Below the pieces are notes generated by a model. It searched no databases. It had not been told where the DNA came from and saw only the letters and a list, made by a program, of their open reading frames with translations. The position numbers were made by a program, and so were the translations under genes. Shown piece by piece: positions 7,657 to 16,347 of a stretch of 41,919 bases of DNA (the first letter of the stretch is position 1; every line of letters begins with the position of its first letter). This stretch comes from a bacterium (GTDB lineage Bacteria > Myxococcota_A > Bradymonadia > UBA7976 > UBA1532). The stretch is from the NCBI GenBank assembly GCA_030426085.1, contig JAUHYW010000085.1, forward strand, positions 1 to 41,919. The letters are read 5' to 3'.

Positions 7657-9963
7657 ATGGGTCGTCTGAGAGGACGCATCGGTCAACTGTCAGTCATGGT
7701 ATGCGCTCTGGGCATGGCGCTTCTCACCGGATGTTCGGCTGGCGGGGGCGGATCCGAACCCAGTCCCATCTCGAAGTGCCCGGACGGCAGCAACCCGGAC
7801 TTCGACAACGATCCCGAGAACTGCGGCACCTGCGGCATCCGCTGTGATGACCTGCGGGGCGAGGCGATGTGCCTGGCGGGCGTCTGCCGCCTCGCCGAGC
7901 CGGTCCGCTGCTCGGCGGGCTTCGTCGACGCCGACAAGAACCCGGCCAACGGCTGCGAGTGCCTCGGGCGGAACCCGCTGACCTGCCGCACCTGCCTGAC
8001 CTACGAGATCCCCATGAACGGGATCGACGACGACTGCGAGCCGTCCACCCCCGACATCGGGCTGCTCTCCGACGTCGCCGACGTGCCGATCACCCGGGCC
8101 CACTGCGGCGCTCTGGGGGCGAGCTGCACATTGCAGCCGGGCTTCGCCGACGTGCGCTGCGAGCCGGTCAAGTGCACCGAGTCCCGGGCGAAGAAGGGTG
8201 AGTGCGGGTTGTGTGAGGGTGCCTTCGAGGATGACTTTCGGTGGTGCGCCCAATGCATCCCCACCGGCGAATCGGTGGCGCACGAGGCGACAGAAGACTG
8301 CTTCGATGGCAAGGACCAGGATGGGAATGACATCCGGGACGACGGCCCCGAGTGCGAGGTGCTGCTGGCCAACGCGTCGACCCGGGACTGCAACCTGGCG
8401 GTGCCCAGCGAAGCGTGCCCCCCCAACATGGTCACGATCCCCAGCGCGGGCAGCGCGCTGCCCGAGCTGCAGGTCGGGCTGACCTACGACGTGGCCATGG
8501 ATCGCTACGAGGTCAGCCGGGGGCAGTTCGCGGTCTACCTGAAGGATCAGGGCTTCTGCGATCCGAAGCCGGGCGCCGAAGTGCACCCGGAGTGTGGGGC
8601 CGAGGATCGCCCGCTGCTGCCGGTGACCGGGGTCAACTGGTGCGAGGCGTATGACTACTGCCGGTGGGCGGGCAAGCGGCTGCCGACGCTGGCCGAATAC
8701 TACCGGGCGGCCGGGGCGGACACCGACCTCGGCGTGGGTGACATCGACGCTCAGGGGCCGCGGCAGTCGGAGGCCGAGCGCTGCACCGGGATCGGGGGCG
8801 TCGTCCTGCCCGAGTGCGACGCCGACGGGCCCCGCCCGGTCCATTCGCTCGGGGGCATGGGGTTCGTCGGCCACGTCGGCCGGCAGGACCAGGGCAGCCT
8901 CAGCGCGGGCTTCCACCACCTGACCGGCAACGTCGCCGAGTGGGTCTTCGACGCCCGGGTCGACTGGTGCGCGACCGAGGGTCCCCACCGGCTCGCCCCG
9001 TTCCGGGGGCTGGTCTGCGACGAGCGCGGTCGGGCGCACCTGCGGCAGGCGCTGTACGACTTCGCGCCCTCGCCCCTCGAGCTCGACGAAGAGGGCGATG
9101 GCCGGACACCCCGTAGAGGGCAGCAGCGCCTGCTGTGCGGGGGCGGCTGGGGCAGCGCGGTGGGGGCCGCCCGCTATGACACCCAGCAGGCGATCGACCC
9201 CGGGGCGCGGTCGACCCACTACGGGTTCCGCTGCGCGCGCACATTCCACGACGATCCCGCCGTGGCCGACGCCTGGCCCTATGCCCGGGAGCTGCCCGGC
9301 GCCGCGCGGGCAGAGTGCCCGCCGCGGCCCATGGGCGGCGCGGCGGTCCGCCAGAGCCCCGACCAGACCGTGTGGCGGGTGACCGAGGGCTGCCTGCGTG
9401 ATGTGTCGGCTGATCAGAGCGGTCTGCGGGCCCGCTTCGCGCTGCCGCAGTCGCTCGTCCTGATGAGTATCGAGGGCTTCGCGGACGAGGTGGGGGCGAC
9501 GCGGCTGCAATCCGGCGTCGACGTCGGGACCGAGCAGCTCTGGCTGAGCGGCTTGGAGCCGATCGTAGCAAAGCCCCCCGAGGATGTCAGGTGTCGGCTG
9601 TCCACCTGCAGGGGTCTGAAGCCCGAGTCCCCAGCCGACTCGTGGCTCGCTCTGCCGGGTCCGGAGGGGTTTGCTTGGGGGGTCCTTGAGCTGTCGGTCC
9701 GGGCGATGGCCTTCGTACCATCGAGCTCGTGCATGAGGACGCAGGGGCCGGTCCTCCGGCTGTCGACCGAGGTGGACGCGGAGGGGATGGCGTTCCTGCT
9801 GGCCCGTGCGGGGGATGATGAAGAGGGGCCTGTCCTTCCGGACGTGAGGCATGTCCTCGAAGCCCTCACCGAGCGGGGGGCCTGCCTCGACGACGATGAG
9901 CCCGTCTGTCGCCGCTGGGGCGTCGAGCTGGAGCTGGCGTTCGCCCCGCTCGAGGTCGAGTAG
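7657..9963 (+). CDS. Lipoprotein with FGE/SUMF1-like domain
   Basis: 768 residues. The ATG at 7657 follows a strong AGGAGGAG (7641-7648). The signal peptide ends in the lipobox LTGC (Cys26), then a Gly-rich tether. Residues ~35-210 are Cys-rich and carry the NGIDDDCE-type calcium/Cys motifs common in myxobacterial surface proteins. Residues ~250-530 form an FGE-sulfatase fold: PNMVTIP, YEVSRGQFAVYL, WCEAYDYCRWAGKRLPTLAEY, LTGNVAEWV and YGFRCAR. The Cys pair that aerobic FGE uses for catalysis, expected just before the final Arg-rich strand, is not present in GGGWGSAVGAARYD, so a binding rather than formylglycine-forming role is likely. The last ~200 residues are unrecognised. It is probably anchored in the outer membrane. 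Confidence 0.85.
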   Translation: MGRLRGRIGQLSVMVCALGMALLTGCSAGGGGSEPSPISKCPDGSNPDFDNDPENCGTCGIRCDDLRGEAMCLAGVCRLAEPVRCSAGFVDADKNPANGCECLGRNPLTCRTCLTYEIPMNGIDDDCEPSTPDIGLLSDVADVPITRAHCGALGASCTLQPGFADVRCEPVKCTESRAKKGECGLCEGAFEDDFRWCAQCIPTGESVAHEATEDCFDGKDQDGNDIRDDGPECEVLLANASTRDCNLAVPSEACPPNMVTIPSAGSALPELQVGLTYDVAMDRYEVSRGQFAVYLKDQGFCDPKPGAEVHPECGAEDRPLLPVTGVNWCEAYDYCRWAGKRLPTLAEYYRAAGADTDLGVGDIDAQGPRQSEAERCTGIGGVVLPECDADGPRPVHSLGGMGFVGHVGRQDQGSLSAGFHHLTGNVAEWVFDARVDWCATEGPHRLAPFRGLVCDERGRAHLRQALYDFAPSPLELDEEGDGRTPRRGQQRLLCGGGWGSAVGAARYDTQQAIDPGARSTHYGFRCARTFHDDPAVADAWPYARELPGAARAECPPRPMGGAAVRQSPDQTVWRVTEGCLRDVSADQSGLRARFALPQSLVLMSIEGFADEVGATRLQSGVDVGTEQLWLSGLEPIVAKPPEDVRCRLSTCRGLKPESPADSWLALPGPEGFAWGVLELSVRAMAFVPSSSCMRTQGPVLRLSTEVDAEGMAFLLARAGDDEEGPVLPDVRHVLEALTERGACLDDDEPVCRRWGVELELAFAPLEVE

Positions 9964-9981
9964 GTCGGCCTCGGCGGCTCG

Positions 9982-11892
9982 TCAGGCCGCGACCGGATCG
10001 ACCGGGCGGCGGATCATGTGCGCCGCGAGGCTGAGGGCCCCCAGGGTGGTCGCGGCCAGGATCTCGAGGCAGTACTCGGGCAGCACCACCGTCACCCACG
10101 CCGCCAGGGCATAGAGCGCGGTGGGGATGAGAAGCCGCAGGTCGAGCAGCACCGAGATCATGGCGGCGGCCATGAAGTAGAGCAGCTCCAGCATCGAGAC
10201 CGCGAACGGGAACGGGATCTGGGTCCGCATGGCGGTGGGCCAGAAGAACAGCGGCCCGACGACGGTGAACCACAGCGCCGCGACGAAGCGCTGGTTGACC
10301 TTGCTGCCCGCGAGCATGCCCCGGAAGACGAAGGTCACCGCCCCGAGCGAGACGCCGTGCAGCACGCTGACCATCAGCATCGCCCCGTAGCCGACGCCGA
10401 ACCAGCCCTGATGATCGATGGCGGCGAACGCCATGTAGATGGCGGCCCAGGCGGCGCCCATGAGCTGCAGTGAGCGGCTGCGCTCGTCGAGCCCGATGGT
10501 GACGTCGACCGCCTGCTCGATGCGCTCGAGCTTCTCGAGCTTGCGGTTGGCCTCGTCGACCCGGGCGTCGACCTCGGCCTCGAGGTGGGGCCGGGGTTCG
10601 GGCAGCTCGGCGAGCAGCGGCCGGGCCCGCTGGGGGTCGCCCGTGGTCAGCTCGTAGGCGATCATCGTCTCGAGCAGCCCCTGCATGCCGGTGCGGGCCG
10701 AGGGGTTCTCGGGCCATTCCTCCAGCGCCTGGCGGAACCCGAAGCGGCACTCGGCGAAGAGCCGGTGGGCCCGCTCCGGGGCGTCAGCGGCGTCGCCGTG
10801 GCGCAGCACCGCCCGCAGGCGCGTCGCCCGGGCGGCTGCCTCGTCGCACAGCCGCTGCGAGGTGCGGTGGGTGAGGAAGGCGTCGAGCGCCTGGCGGACC
10901 TCCTGGGCCGAGCGATAGCGCTGCCGCGGCTCGCGGGCCATGGCCCGGTTGCAGATGCGGGCCAGCTCCGCCGGCACCGTCGATCCGTAGTCGAACGGCT
11001 CCGAGCGCAGGGCGCTGAGCATGCGCTCACGCACCGTGCCCTGGTCGTGACGCGGGCGCCCGGTGAGCACCATGTGCAGGCAGGTGCCGAGCAGGTAGAC
11101 GTCGGTCGCGGTGCCGATCAGCCGCTTGCGGGTGTCGATCATCTCGGGGGCCATGTGCCCCGGGGTGCCGATGACCACGTCCACCGAGCGGGCGAGCGGC
11201 AGCCCGGCGGTGTCGGCCTCGTCGACGGTCACCCCCAGCCCCCAGTCGAGCACGTAGACCTCGCCGAAGCGGCCGATCATGACGTTGTTCGGCTTGAGGT
11301 CGCGGTGGATCACGCCCTTGATGTGGGCATAGTGCACCGCGTTGCACACCTGGATGAGCACCCGCAGGTGCCACTCGAGCGGGTCGACCCCCGGCTCGGG
11401 CGTCTTGAGGTGCCCGTCGGCGCCGACGAAGTGGCGCCAGGGCACGCCCTCGAGTCGCCGCATGACCATCGCCGGGCGCCCGGAGTCGTCGAGGCCGAGG
11501 GTGTAGACCGGCACGATGTTGGGGTGCTCCAGCGCCCCGGTGACCCGGGCCTCGAGCACCAGCGAGCGCTCGGCGAGCGGGTCGTACTCCTCGCTGCGCA
11601 GGGACTTGACCGCCACCTCGCGCCGCAGGGCCACCTGCTGGGCAGCCCGGACGACGCCCATCGCCCCCTCGCCGATGACCGAGCCGAAGGTCAGCCGCCG
11701 CTCGGCGGGGTCGTCGGGATCACCGGGGCGGTCGAGGCGGGGCAGGGGAGACGTGCCGGGCAGCGCCGCCAGCTCCTCCTGCGTGGGGGGGTGGATGATG
11801 GTGCCGTCGGCGTCGAATTGCAGATCTTCGGTGTCGATGCCGAGCTGCTGAAACGTGTCTTCGACGCTGAAGGGGTAGTCGTCCTGGTTCAT
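9982..11892 (-). CDS. Hanks-type Ser/Thr kinase with polytopic C-terminal membrane domain
   Basis: 636 residues from the ATG at 11892; a GTG at 11958 is an alternative, and neither has a strong Shine-Dalgarno sequence. The kinase domain is complete: glycine loop GEGAMGVV (about 74-81), VAVKSL lysine, catalytic HRDLKPNNV, metal-binding DWG in place of DFG, and GTPGHMAPE in the activation segment. A charged, helical linker of ~130 residues follows, with a coiled-coil-like stretch (EVDARVDEANRKLEKLERIEQ). About six hydrophobic segments then fill the last 180 residues (for example AAWAAIYMAFAAI and FVAALWFTVVGPLFFW). The kinase is thus on the cytoplasmic side of a multi-span module, instead of the usual single span with an extracellular sensor. 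It converges on the FGE-like lipoprotein gene. Confidence 0.9.
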   Translation of the reverse strand: MNQDDYPFSVEDTFQQLGIDTEDLQFDADGTIIHPPTQEELAALPGTSPLPRLDRPGDPDDPAERRLTFGSVIGEGAMGVVRAAQQVALRREVAVKSLRSEEYDPLAERSLVLEARVTGALEHPNIVPVYTLGLDDSGRPAMVMRRLEGVPWRHFVGADGHLKTPEPGVDPLEWHLRVLIQVCNAVHYAHIKGVIHRDLKPNNVMIGRFGEVYVLDWGLGVTVDEADTAGLPLARSVDVVIGTPGHMAPEMIDTRKRLIGTATDVYLLGTCLHMVLTGRPRHDQGTVRERMLSALRSEPFDYGSTVPAELARICNRAMAREPRQRYRSAQEVRQALDAFLTHRTSQRLCDEAAARATRLRAVLRHGDAADAPERAHRLFAECRFGFRQALEEWPENPSARTGMQGLLETMIAYELTTGDPQRARPLLAELPEPRPHLEAEVDARVDEANRKLEKLERIEQAVDVTIGLDERSRSLQLMGAAWAAIYMAFAAIDHQGWFGVGYGAMLMVSVLHGVSLGAVTFVFRGMLAGSKVNQRFVAALWFTVVGPLFFWPTAMRTQIPFPFAVSMLELLYFMAAAMISVLLDLRLLIPTALYALAAWVTVVLPEYCLEILAATTLGALSLAAHMIRRPVDPVAA

Positions 11893-12033
11893 GCGGCGCA
11901 GTATCGGGTCGGGGGTGGTTATCGTCCAGTCTACCGGATCGCCCCTGCGACGAGGCACATCCGCCCGATGATACGCTGAAGAGCCCGGTCCGCAGCCGCT
12001 CGGCCCGGGGGCGGGGAGGGCCCCGCCGGCCGA

Positions 12034-12444
12034 TCAGCGGACCGCGCCGTCGACCGAGAAGCGCCCCGCCCCGACGCAGGCGAGCGCGGTGAAGACGCTC
12101 AGGTACATCAGCGCGAGCTCCTTGCGGGCGAAGGGGTCGTCGCCGTGGACCACGAACGCCGCCACGATCATGGTGAACATCAGCGGCACCGCGGCCAGCC
12201 GGGTGAACAGCCCGACGATGAGCAGGGCCGCCGCCCCCACCTCGGCCCCCACGGCCAGCGCCATCGACAGCTCGTTGCCCACCCCGATGGGGTCGGGGAA
12301 CGTGCCCGCCTTCTCGGAGAACGACATCAGCTTCTTCCAGCCGTGGCCGTAGATCATCATCGTCCCGGCCGCCAGCCGCAGGATCAGCAGGCCGATCGAC
12401 GACCACAGGTCGGTCGGGCCGGGGTTCATCAGTCGCTTGAGCAC
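12034..12444 (-). CDS. DoxX family membrane protein
   Basis: 136 residues with four hydrophobic helices, as in DoxX/TQO-small-subunit proteins: LILRLAAGTMMIYGHGWKK, ALAVGAEVGAAALLIVGLFTRLAAVPLMFTM, IVAAFVVHGDDPF and LALMYLSVFTALACVGAGRFSVD. The HGWKKL and GRFSVD segments are typical of the family, which sits in the inner membrane and is linked to redox or thiol stress in other bacteria. The start is the GTG at 12444 with CGGGAG 6 nt before it; an upstream in-frame start at 12489 lacks a ribosome site. It is a stand-alone gene on the minus strand. Confidence 0.85.
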   Translation of the reverse strand: MLKRLMNPGPTDLWSSIGLLILRLAAGTMMIYGHGWKKLMSFSEKAGTFPDPIGVGNELSMALAVGAEVGAAALLIVGLFTRLAAVPLMFTMIVAAFVVHGDDPFARKELALMYLSVFTALACVGAGRFSVDGAVR

Positions 12445-12516
12445 CGCAGACTCCCGAGGTGTGGTTGCGTGTGCGATAGATGAACACACCCCGCGCCGGG
12501 GGGCAAGAACCTGCGA

Positions 12517-14088
12517 TCAGCGGCGCAGCCGGCGGCGCACCATGCCCATCAGCCGCTCGACCTCGGCCACCCCCAGCAGGCGACAGGCGGTGAGGCACGC
12601 CCCGACGGCCAGCCCCCCGGTCAGCGCGCCCCGCAGCAGCGCGGGCCACGGGGGCAGCAGGCGATCGAGCCCCCACCCGGCGGCGACGCCCACCGCGGCG
12701 GCGGGCACCAGGCGCAGCGCGAGCCCCAGGAGAGACTCGCCGGGATCATCCGGGTCGCGCAGCCGCCGCCGCAGCAGCCCGGCGAGCACCGCGAGGTAGG
12801 CGCTGATCGCCAGCGAGGACGCCAGCGCCAGCCCGTCGCTGCCCCGCTGCCCGGCCAGCAGCGCGTAGAGGGGCAGGGCGAGCAGCATCACCCCCGAGCC
12901 GACCAGCGTCGGGGTCCAGGTGTCGCCCTGGGCGTAGAACCCGCGGGCGACGAGGAGCTGGGCCGACCAGGCCCAGAGCCCGAGGCAGAACAGGCCGGTG
13001 TAGCGCCCGATCTCGGCGAGCTGGGCCGGGGAGAAGCGGTCCGAGCCCCAGCCGTAGATCACCGTCGCCACCTCGGTGCCGGCGACGGTCAGCCCGACCT
13101 GGGCCGCCACGGCCATCACCAGCATCATGCGCAGGGCGGCGACGAGCGTGCGCCACGCCTCGCCCGGCCGGCCCCCGGCCACCAGCCGGCTGAGCGTGGG
13201 GAAGGCCGCCAGCCCGGCGGCCATGCCGAAGACGCCCATCGGGACCTTCATCAGCGTGCGGGCGTATTGCAGCCGGCTGATGGCCCCCTCGGCCAGCGCG
13301 CTGGCGTGGTACTTGATGACCATGTCGTCGAGCACGACCACCGAGAAGCCGAGCATCACCGGCAGCGACAGCAGCACGTAGCGCCGGAAGTCCGGGTGGC
13401 GCGGGGCCAGGACCGGCAACCAGCGCAGCCCGTGGCGCAGGGCGCCGGCCAGGGGCAGGCCGAACGGCCCCAGGGCGCTGCCGACGAGCACCCCCCAGGC
13501 GAAGCCCTCCGCGCCCAGGCTCGGCCCGAGCAGCAGGCCGCCGGCGACGATGCAGGCGGTGTAGACCACCGGGGCCAGCGCGGGCATCGCGTGGTGATCC
13601 CGGGCTTGCAGCGTCGCCGAGATCAGGCCGCCGACGAGGTGGAAGATCTGGGCCGGCAGGATGATGCGCACCAGCCGGTTCAGCAGCACGAGCTGGTCCG
13701 GGTCGAGCCCCGGCGCGATCAGGGGCGTGAGCCGGGGGGTGGCGATCCACAGGCCGGCGGTGGCCAGCAGCAGCAGCGCGCACAGCGGGTTGGCGATGAC
13801 CGAGAACGCCCGCCAGCCGCCGGCCTCGTCCCCCCGGGCCAGGTAGCCCTGGAAGATGGGGATGAAGACGATCGAGAGCGCGCCGCCGGCGAGCAGGTAG
13901 TTGAGGAAGTCGGGCAGCACGAAGGCGGCCCAGTAGACGTCGGCCTCGCCGCTGTTGCCCAGCGTGCGCCCGATGACCGCCTCGCGCACGAGGCCCACCA
14001 GCCTGCTGAGCAGGATGCTCGCCCCGTAGATGACCGAGGCGATGGCGATGACCCGCCGGCGGGCGGGCGGGGCGCCGGGCGGGCTCAT
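12517..14088 (-). CDS. murJ: MurJ-type lipid II flippase
   Basis: 523 residues with about 14 membrane segments, the size of MurJ/MviN. The start region (ASVIYGASILLSRLVGLVREAVIGRTLG then ADVYWAAFVLPDFLNYLLAGGALSIVFIPIF) is the family signature; conserved Arg/Asp residues in the first helices line the cavity that moves lipid II across the inner membrane during peptidoglycan synthesis. The protein ends in a basic RRRLRR. Its ATG overlaps the stop of the upstream membrane-protein gene (ATGA, 14085-14088), so the two are translationally coupled. Confidence 0.93.
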   Translation of the reverse strand: MSPPGAPPARRRVIAIASVIYGASILLSRLVGLVREAVIGRTLGNSGEADVYWAAFVLPDFLNYLLAGGALSIVFIPIFQGYLARGDEAGGWRAFSVIANPLCALLLLATAGLWIATPRLTPLIAPGLDPDQLVLLNRLVRIILPAQIFHLVGGLISATLQARDHHAMPALAPVVYTACIVAGGLLLGPSLGAEGFAWGVLVGSALGPFGLPLAGALRHGLRWLPVLAPRHPDFRRYVLLSLPVMLGFSVVVLDDMVIKYHASALAEGAISRLQYARTLMKVPMGVFGMAAGLAAFPTLSRLVAGGRPGEAWRTLVAALRMMLVMAVAAQVGLTVAGTEVATVIYGWGSDRFSPAQLAEIGRYTGLFCLGLWAWSAQLLVARGFYAQGDTWTPTLVGSGVMLLALPLYALLAGQRGSDGLALASSLAISAYLAVLAGLLRRRLRDPDDPGESLLGLALRLVPAAAVGVAAGWGLDRLLPPWPALLRGALTGGLAVGACLTACRLLGVAEVERLMGMVRRRLRR

Positions 14089-14885
14089 CGGTCGGCGCCC
14101 CGCTCCTCGTCGCCGGCGTCGCCGGCGTCGCCGGGGGTCTCATCCAGCGCTCGCCGCTCGGCCTCGAAGTCGGCCAGGAGTGGGGCGACGCCGGCCGCGA
14201 CGAGCACCGCGCCGAGCAGGTCGAACCAGATCGGCTGGAAGACGGGCGCCCCGGCCTCGACGAGATCGAACCCGGGCACGCCCGGGGTGAGGCCGACGAG
14301 GTCGAGCAGCGGCAGCAGCACCGTCGGGGCATAGGCCACCAGGGCCAGCGAGAGCGCGCGCGTGTGGCGGAAGAGCCACGCCGGCAGCCCGACGAGCAGG
14401 GCCCACTGCGGCCAGAGGTACAGCGGGGTCGGCAGCGCGCCGAGCAGGGCCGCGAGCGCGATGGCGGTCCACGGGCGGTGGATCGCCAGCAGCGTGCGCT
14501 CGGCGACGCCGACGACCACCAGCAGCAGCCCGATGTGGAACGCGGTGGCGTTCAGCGCGGCGATCCGCGGGTCGTCGGGGGCCTCGGGCGGCTGCACCGT
14601 CACGTCGGCGAGGTGGGTGCCGATGTTGCCCAGGTCGCTGGCGAGGATGGTCATGCCCAGGCCGGCGAGCAGCCCCAGGGGCAGCCAGCGGGCGCGGTCG
14701 GGCCAGAAGTGGCGCGCCGGGCCGGGGGCGCCCAGCCGGCGGTCGGCGGCGAACGCGGCGGCTGTGACGACGAGCACGCCGAGGGCGAACCCGCCGTTGG
14801 CGGCCCCCGCCTCGGCCACGGGCAGCAGCAACAGGGCCCACAGCGGGACCACGAACAGGGCCCAGAGCATCAGAGAGAGAGGCAT
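14085..14885 (-). CDS. Polytopic membrane protein coupled to murJ
   Basis: 266 residues from the ATG at 14885; a GTG at 14915 would add ten basic residues. About eight hydrophobic helices are visible (LMLWALFVVPLWALLLLP, FALGVLVVTAAAFAA, FHIGLLLVVVGVAERTLLA, IALAALLGALPTPLYLWPQWALLVGLPAWLF and others). I do not recognise the family. The C-terminus is a charged cytoplasmic tail (EAERRALDETPGD). The 4-bp overlap with murJ suggests a role at the inner membrane related to envelope synthesis, but that is inference from position only. Confidence 0.75.
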   Translation of the reverse strand: MPLSLMLWALFVVPLWALLLLPVAEAGAANGGFALGVLVVTAAAFAADRRLGAPGPARHFWPDRARWLPLGLLAGLGMTILASDLGNIGTHLADVTVQPPEAPDDPRIAALNATAFHIGLLLVVVGVAERTLLAIHRPWTAIALAALLGALPTPLYLWPQWALLVGLPAWLFRHTRALSLALVAYAPTVLLPLLDLVGLTPGVPGFDLVEAGAPVFQPIWFDLLGAVLVAAGVAPLLADFEAERRALDETPGDAGDAGDEERGADR

Positions 14886-14958
14886 GTATCTCTGCCGGTC
14901 GAGGTGACGGCGCACAGTAACCGCCCGCGACGACGGGCGAAAGCCGGCGTTCCGGTCT

Positions 14959-14987
14959 TTGACGTCTGCCCGCGGCCTGAGTAATGT
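14959..14987 (+). promoter_or_regulatory. Sigma70-type promoter
   Basis: TTGACG (14959-14964), a 17-nt spacer, then TAATGT (14982-14987). Transcription would start near 14994, right before the structured leader of the Phd-like gene, giving a 5' UTR of about 118 nt. Confidence 0.6.
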
Positions 14988-15004
14988 GACCTTTGGTGCG
15001 GAAT

Positions 15005-15102
15005 GCGTCCGTTTTTCCGGTTTTCTGCCGTCTTCGGGCGACAGATCGGGTCTGTCGGCCCTTAGTCTCTACGGACGCGGCGCTGACGCACCGCAAAACC
15101 GG
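15005..15102 (+). promoter_or_regulatory. Pseudoknot-capable 5' leader that can hide the ribosome site
   Basis: Three perfect complementary pairs sit in under 100 nt. GCGTCCGT (15005-15012) pairs with ACGGACGC (15071-15078). CCGGTTTT (15017-15024) pairs with AAAACCGG (15095-15102). CGACAGA (15039-15045) pairs with TCTGTCG (15051-15057) around a TCGGG loop. The first two pairs cross, so they form either an H-type pseudoknot or two exclusive states. The last arm overlaps the Shine-Dalgarno GGAGG (15101-15105) of the next gene, so pairing would block translation. I cannot match it to a known riboswitch class. Confidence 0.6.
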
Positions 15103-15111
15103 AGGTGCTCC

Positions 15112-15591
15112 ATGCGTCGAACCGATCAGATCATCGGCGGTTTGAACCGCGTCAGACGGCGCCCCCGACCGCTGACGAGCCGACCCGAGCGAGGCCCGAT
15201 GAGCCGGCGCTGGCCCTCCGAAGACCCGCTCGAGAGCGCGCCGCGGATCACCGTCGGGCCGGCGGTCGTCGAAGACCTGAAGGCCCTGCGCGCTGGCGAG
15301 CGCCCGGTGGTGCTCAGCGACGGTGAGCAGGATCTGGTGGTGATGGTCTCCGTCGAGCAGTACCGGGCGCAGCTCCTCGCCCTCGCCCGGCAGCGGACCG
15401 AGGAGAGCAACGCCCAGGCGCTCTCGGCCACCCAGAAGGCGGTGCTCGACCCCGACGAGCTCGACGCCCTGCTCGCCGATTGGGATCACTCCCGCGGCCC
15501 CCGGCCTGCCGGGCCGCCGGGGCTGGAGAAGGGCCGCTCGGTGCGGATCTCCGACCCGCCGGGACGCCGGGGCAGCCGGCGCTCTCGATAG
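15112..15591 (+). CDS. Phd/YefM-like antitoxin-fold protein, no adjacent toxin
   Basis: 159 residues, starting at the ATG at 15112 with GGAGGT 5 nt upstream. The N-terminal ~45 residues are very basic (RVRRRPRPLTSRPERG). Residues ~58-95 (VVEDLKALRAGERPVVLSDG then LVVMVSVEQYRAQL) follow the Phd/YefM pattern: a helix, 'RAGE-PVVI', a short strand and 'V-VE-Y'. That fold usually binds DNA as an autorepressor, with the C-terminal part holding a toxin. Here the C-terminus is acidic, then Pro/Arg-rich (DPDELDALLADWD), and no RelE, Doc or PIN toxin is next to it. It may be an orphan regulator. The structured leader suggests translational control. Assignment is moderate. Confidence 0.65.
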   Translation: MRRTDQIIGGLNRVRRRPRPLTSRPERGPMSRRWPSEDPLESAPRITVGPAVVEDLKALRAGERPVVLSDGEQDLVVMVSVEQYRAQLLALARQRTEESNAQALSATQKAVLDPDELDALLADWDHSRGPRPAGPPGLEKGRSVRISDPPGRRGSRRSR

Positions 15592-15671
15592 CCGCCCGCC
15601 TCGCACGCAGATTCCCCTCGCGGCCGGGGAGCGAAACGCGCCATGCTGGATCCGGCCGGTCGGGGGACACG

Positions 15672-16325
15672 ATGAGTGACGACATCCATCGGTACGACGG
15701 CGAGCAGCTCGTCGTGCACTACGACGCTCAGCGATGCCAGCACGCCCGGGCGTGCGTATCCGGCTCGTCGGCGGCCTTCGACCCCGATCGCCGGCCGTGG
15801 GTCGACCCCGACGCGCTGCCCCCGCGGCTCGTGGCCCGGATCATCGAGCGCTGCCCCACCGGGGCCCTGTGGTACACGGGGCGCCGGGGCGGGCCCGTCG
15901 AGAAGCCCCCGCCCTACACCCGGGTCCGGCTCGTCGCCGACGGGCCGCTGTACCTGCACGGCCCGCTGACGCTCGATCCGGCGCACCGCCGGGGCCCCGA
16001 CACCCGCGTCGCGCTGTGTCGCTGCGGTGCTTCGAAGAACAAGCCCTTGTGCGATGGCAGACACGCCGGGGTCGGGTTCCGCGATCCGGGGCTGCTCGAC
16101 GGGGAGTCGATCCACCCGCCGGAGCCCGGCGCGTGCAAGGTGGTGGCCATCCCCAACGGCCCGCTCATGCTGCGGGGCTGGGTCGAGATCAGGGGGGTGG
16201 GGGCCGAGGGCGACCAGCGCCGGGTGCACGATCAGGTCGCGCTGTGTCGGTGCGGCGCCTCGAAGAACAAGCCCTACTGCGACGGCTCCCACAACAAGAT
16301 CGACTTCCGCACCGAGCGCCGCTGA
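15672..16325 (+). CDS. Iron-sulfur protein: Fer4_19-type domain plus two CDGSH domains
   Basis: 217 residues, cytoplasmic. Residues 10-70 fit the divergent 4Fe-4S mono-cluster domain: RCQHARAC at 21-28, RRPWVDPD, then ERCPTGAL near 60. Two CDGSH iron-sulfur motifs follow. CRCGASKNKPLCDGRH is near 116 (Arg in the usual Ser position, but all three Cys and the His ligand are kept), and CRCGASKNKPYCDGSH is near the C-terminus. CDGSH proteins carry redox-labile 2Fe-2S clusters and are linked to iron and redox handling. The ATG at 15672 has GGGGGAC upstream. The gene converges on the CBS gene, and its stop lies 13 nt before that gene's stop. Confidence 0.9.
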   Translation: MSDDIHRYDGEQLVVHYDAQRCQHARACVSGSSAAFDPDRRPWVDPDALPPRLVARIIERCPTGALWYTGRRGGPVEKPPPYTRVRLVADGPLYLHGPLTLDPAHRRGPDTRVALCRCGASKNKPLCDGRHAGVGFRDPGLLDGESIHPPEPGACKVVAIPNGPLMLRGWVEIRGVGAEGDQRRVHDQVALCRCGASKNKPYCDGSHNKIDFRTERR

Positions 16326-16331
16326 CCCGCA

Positions 16332-16347
16332 GCCGGGCTCACCCGGC
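16332..16347. terminator. Hairpin between convergent CDGSH and CBS genes
   Basis: GCCGGG (16332-16337) pairs with CCCGGC (16342-16347) around CTCA. It spans the CBS gene stop codon. No T-run on either strand, so termination efficiency is uncertain. Confidence 0.3.

Noticed and set aside
15112-16325. Toxin-antitoxin pair formed by the Phd-like gene and the next gene
   Set aside because: The next gene is a clear iron-sulfur (Fer4_19/CDGSH) protein, not a toxin, and has its own ribosome site after an 80-nt gap.
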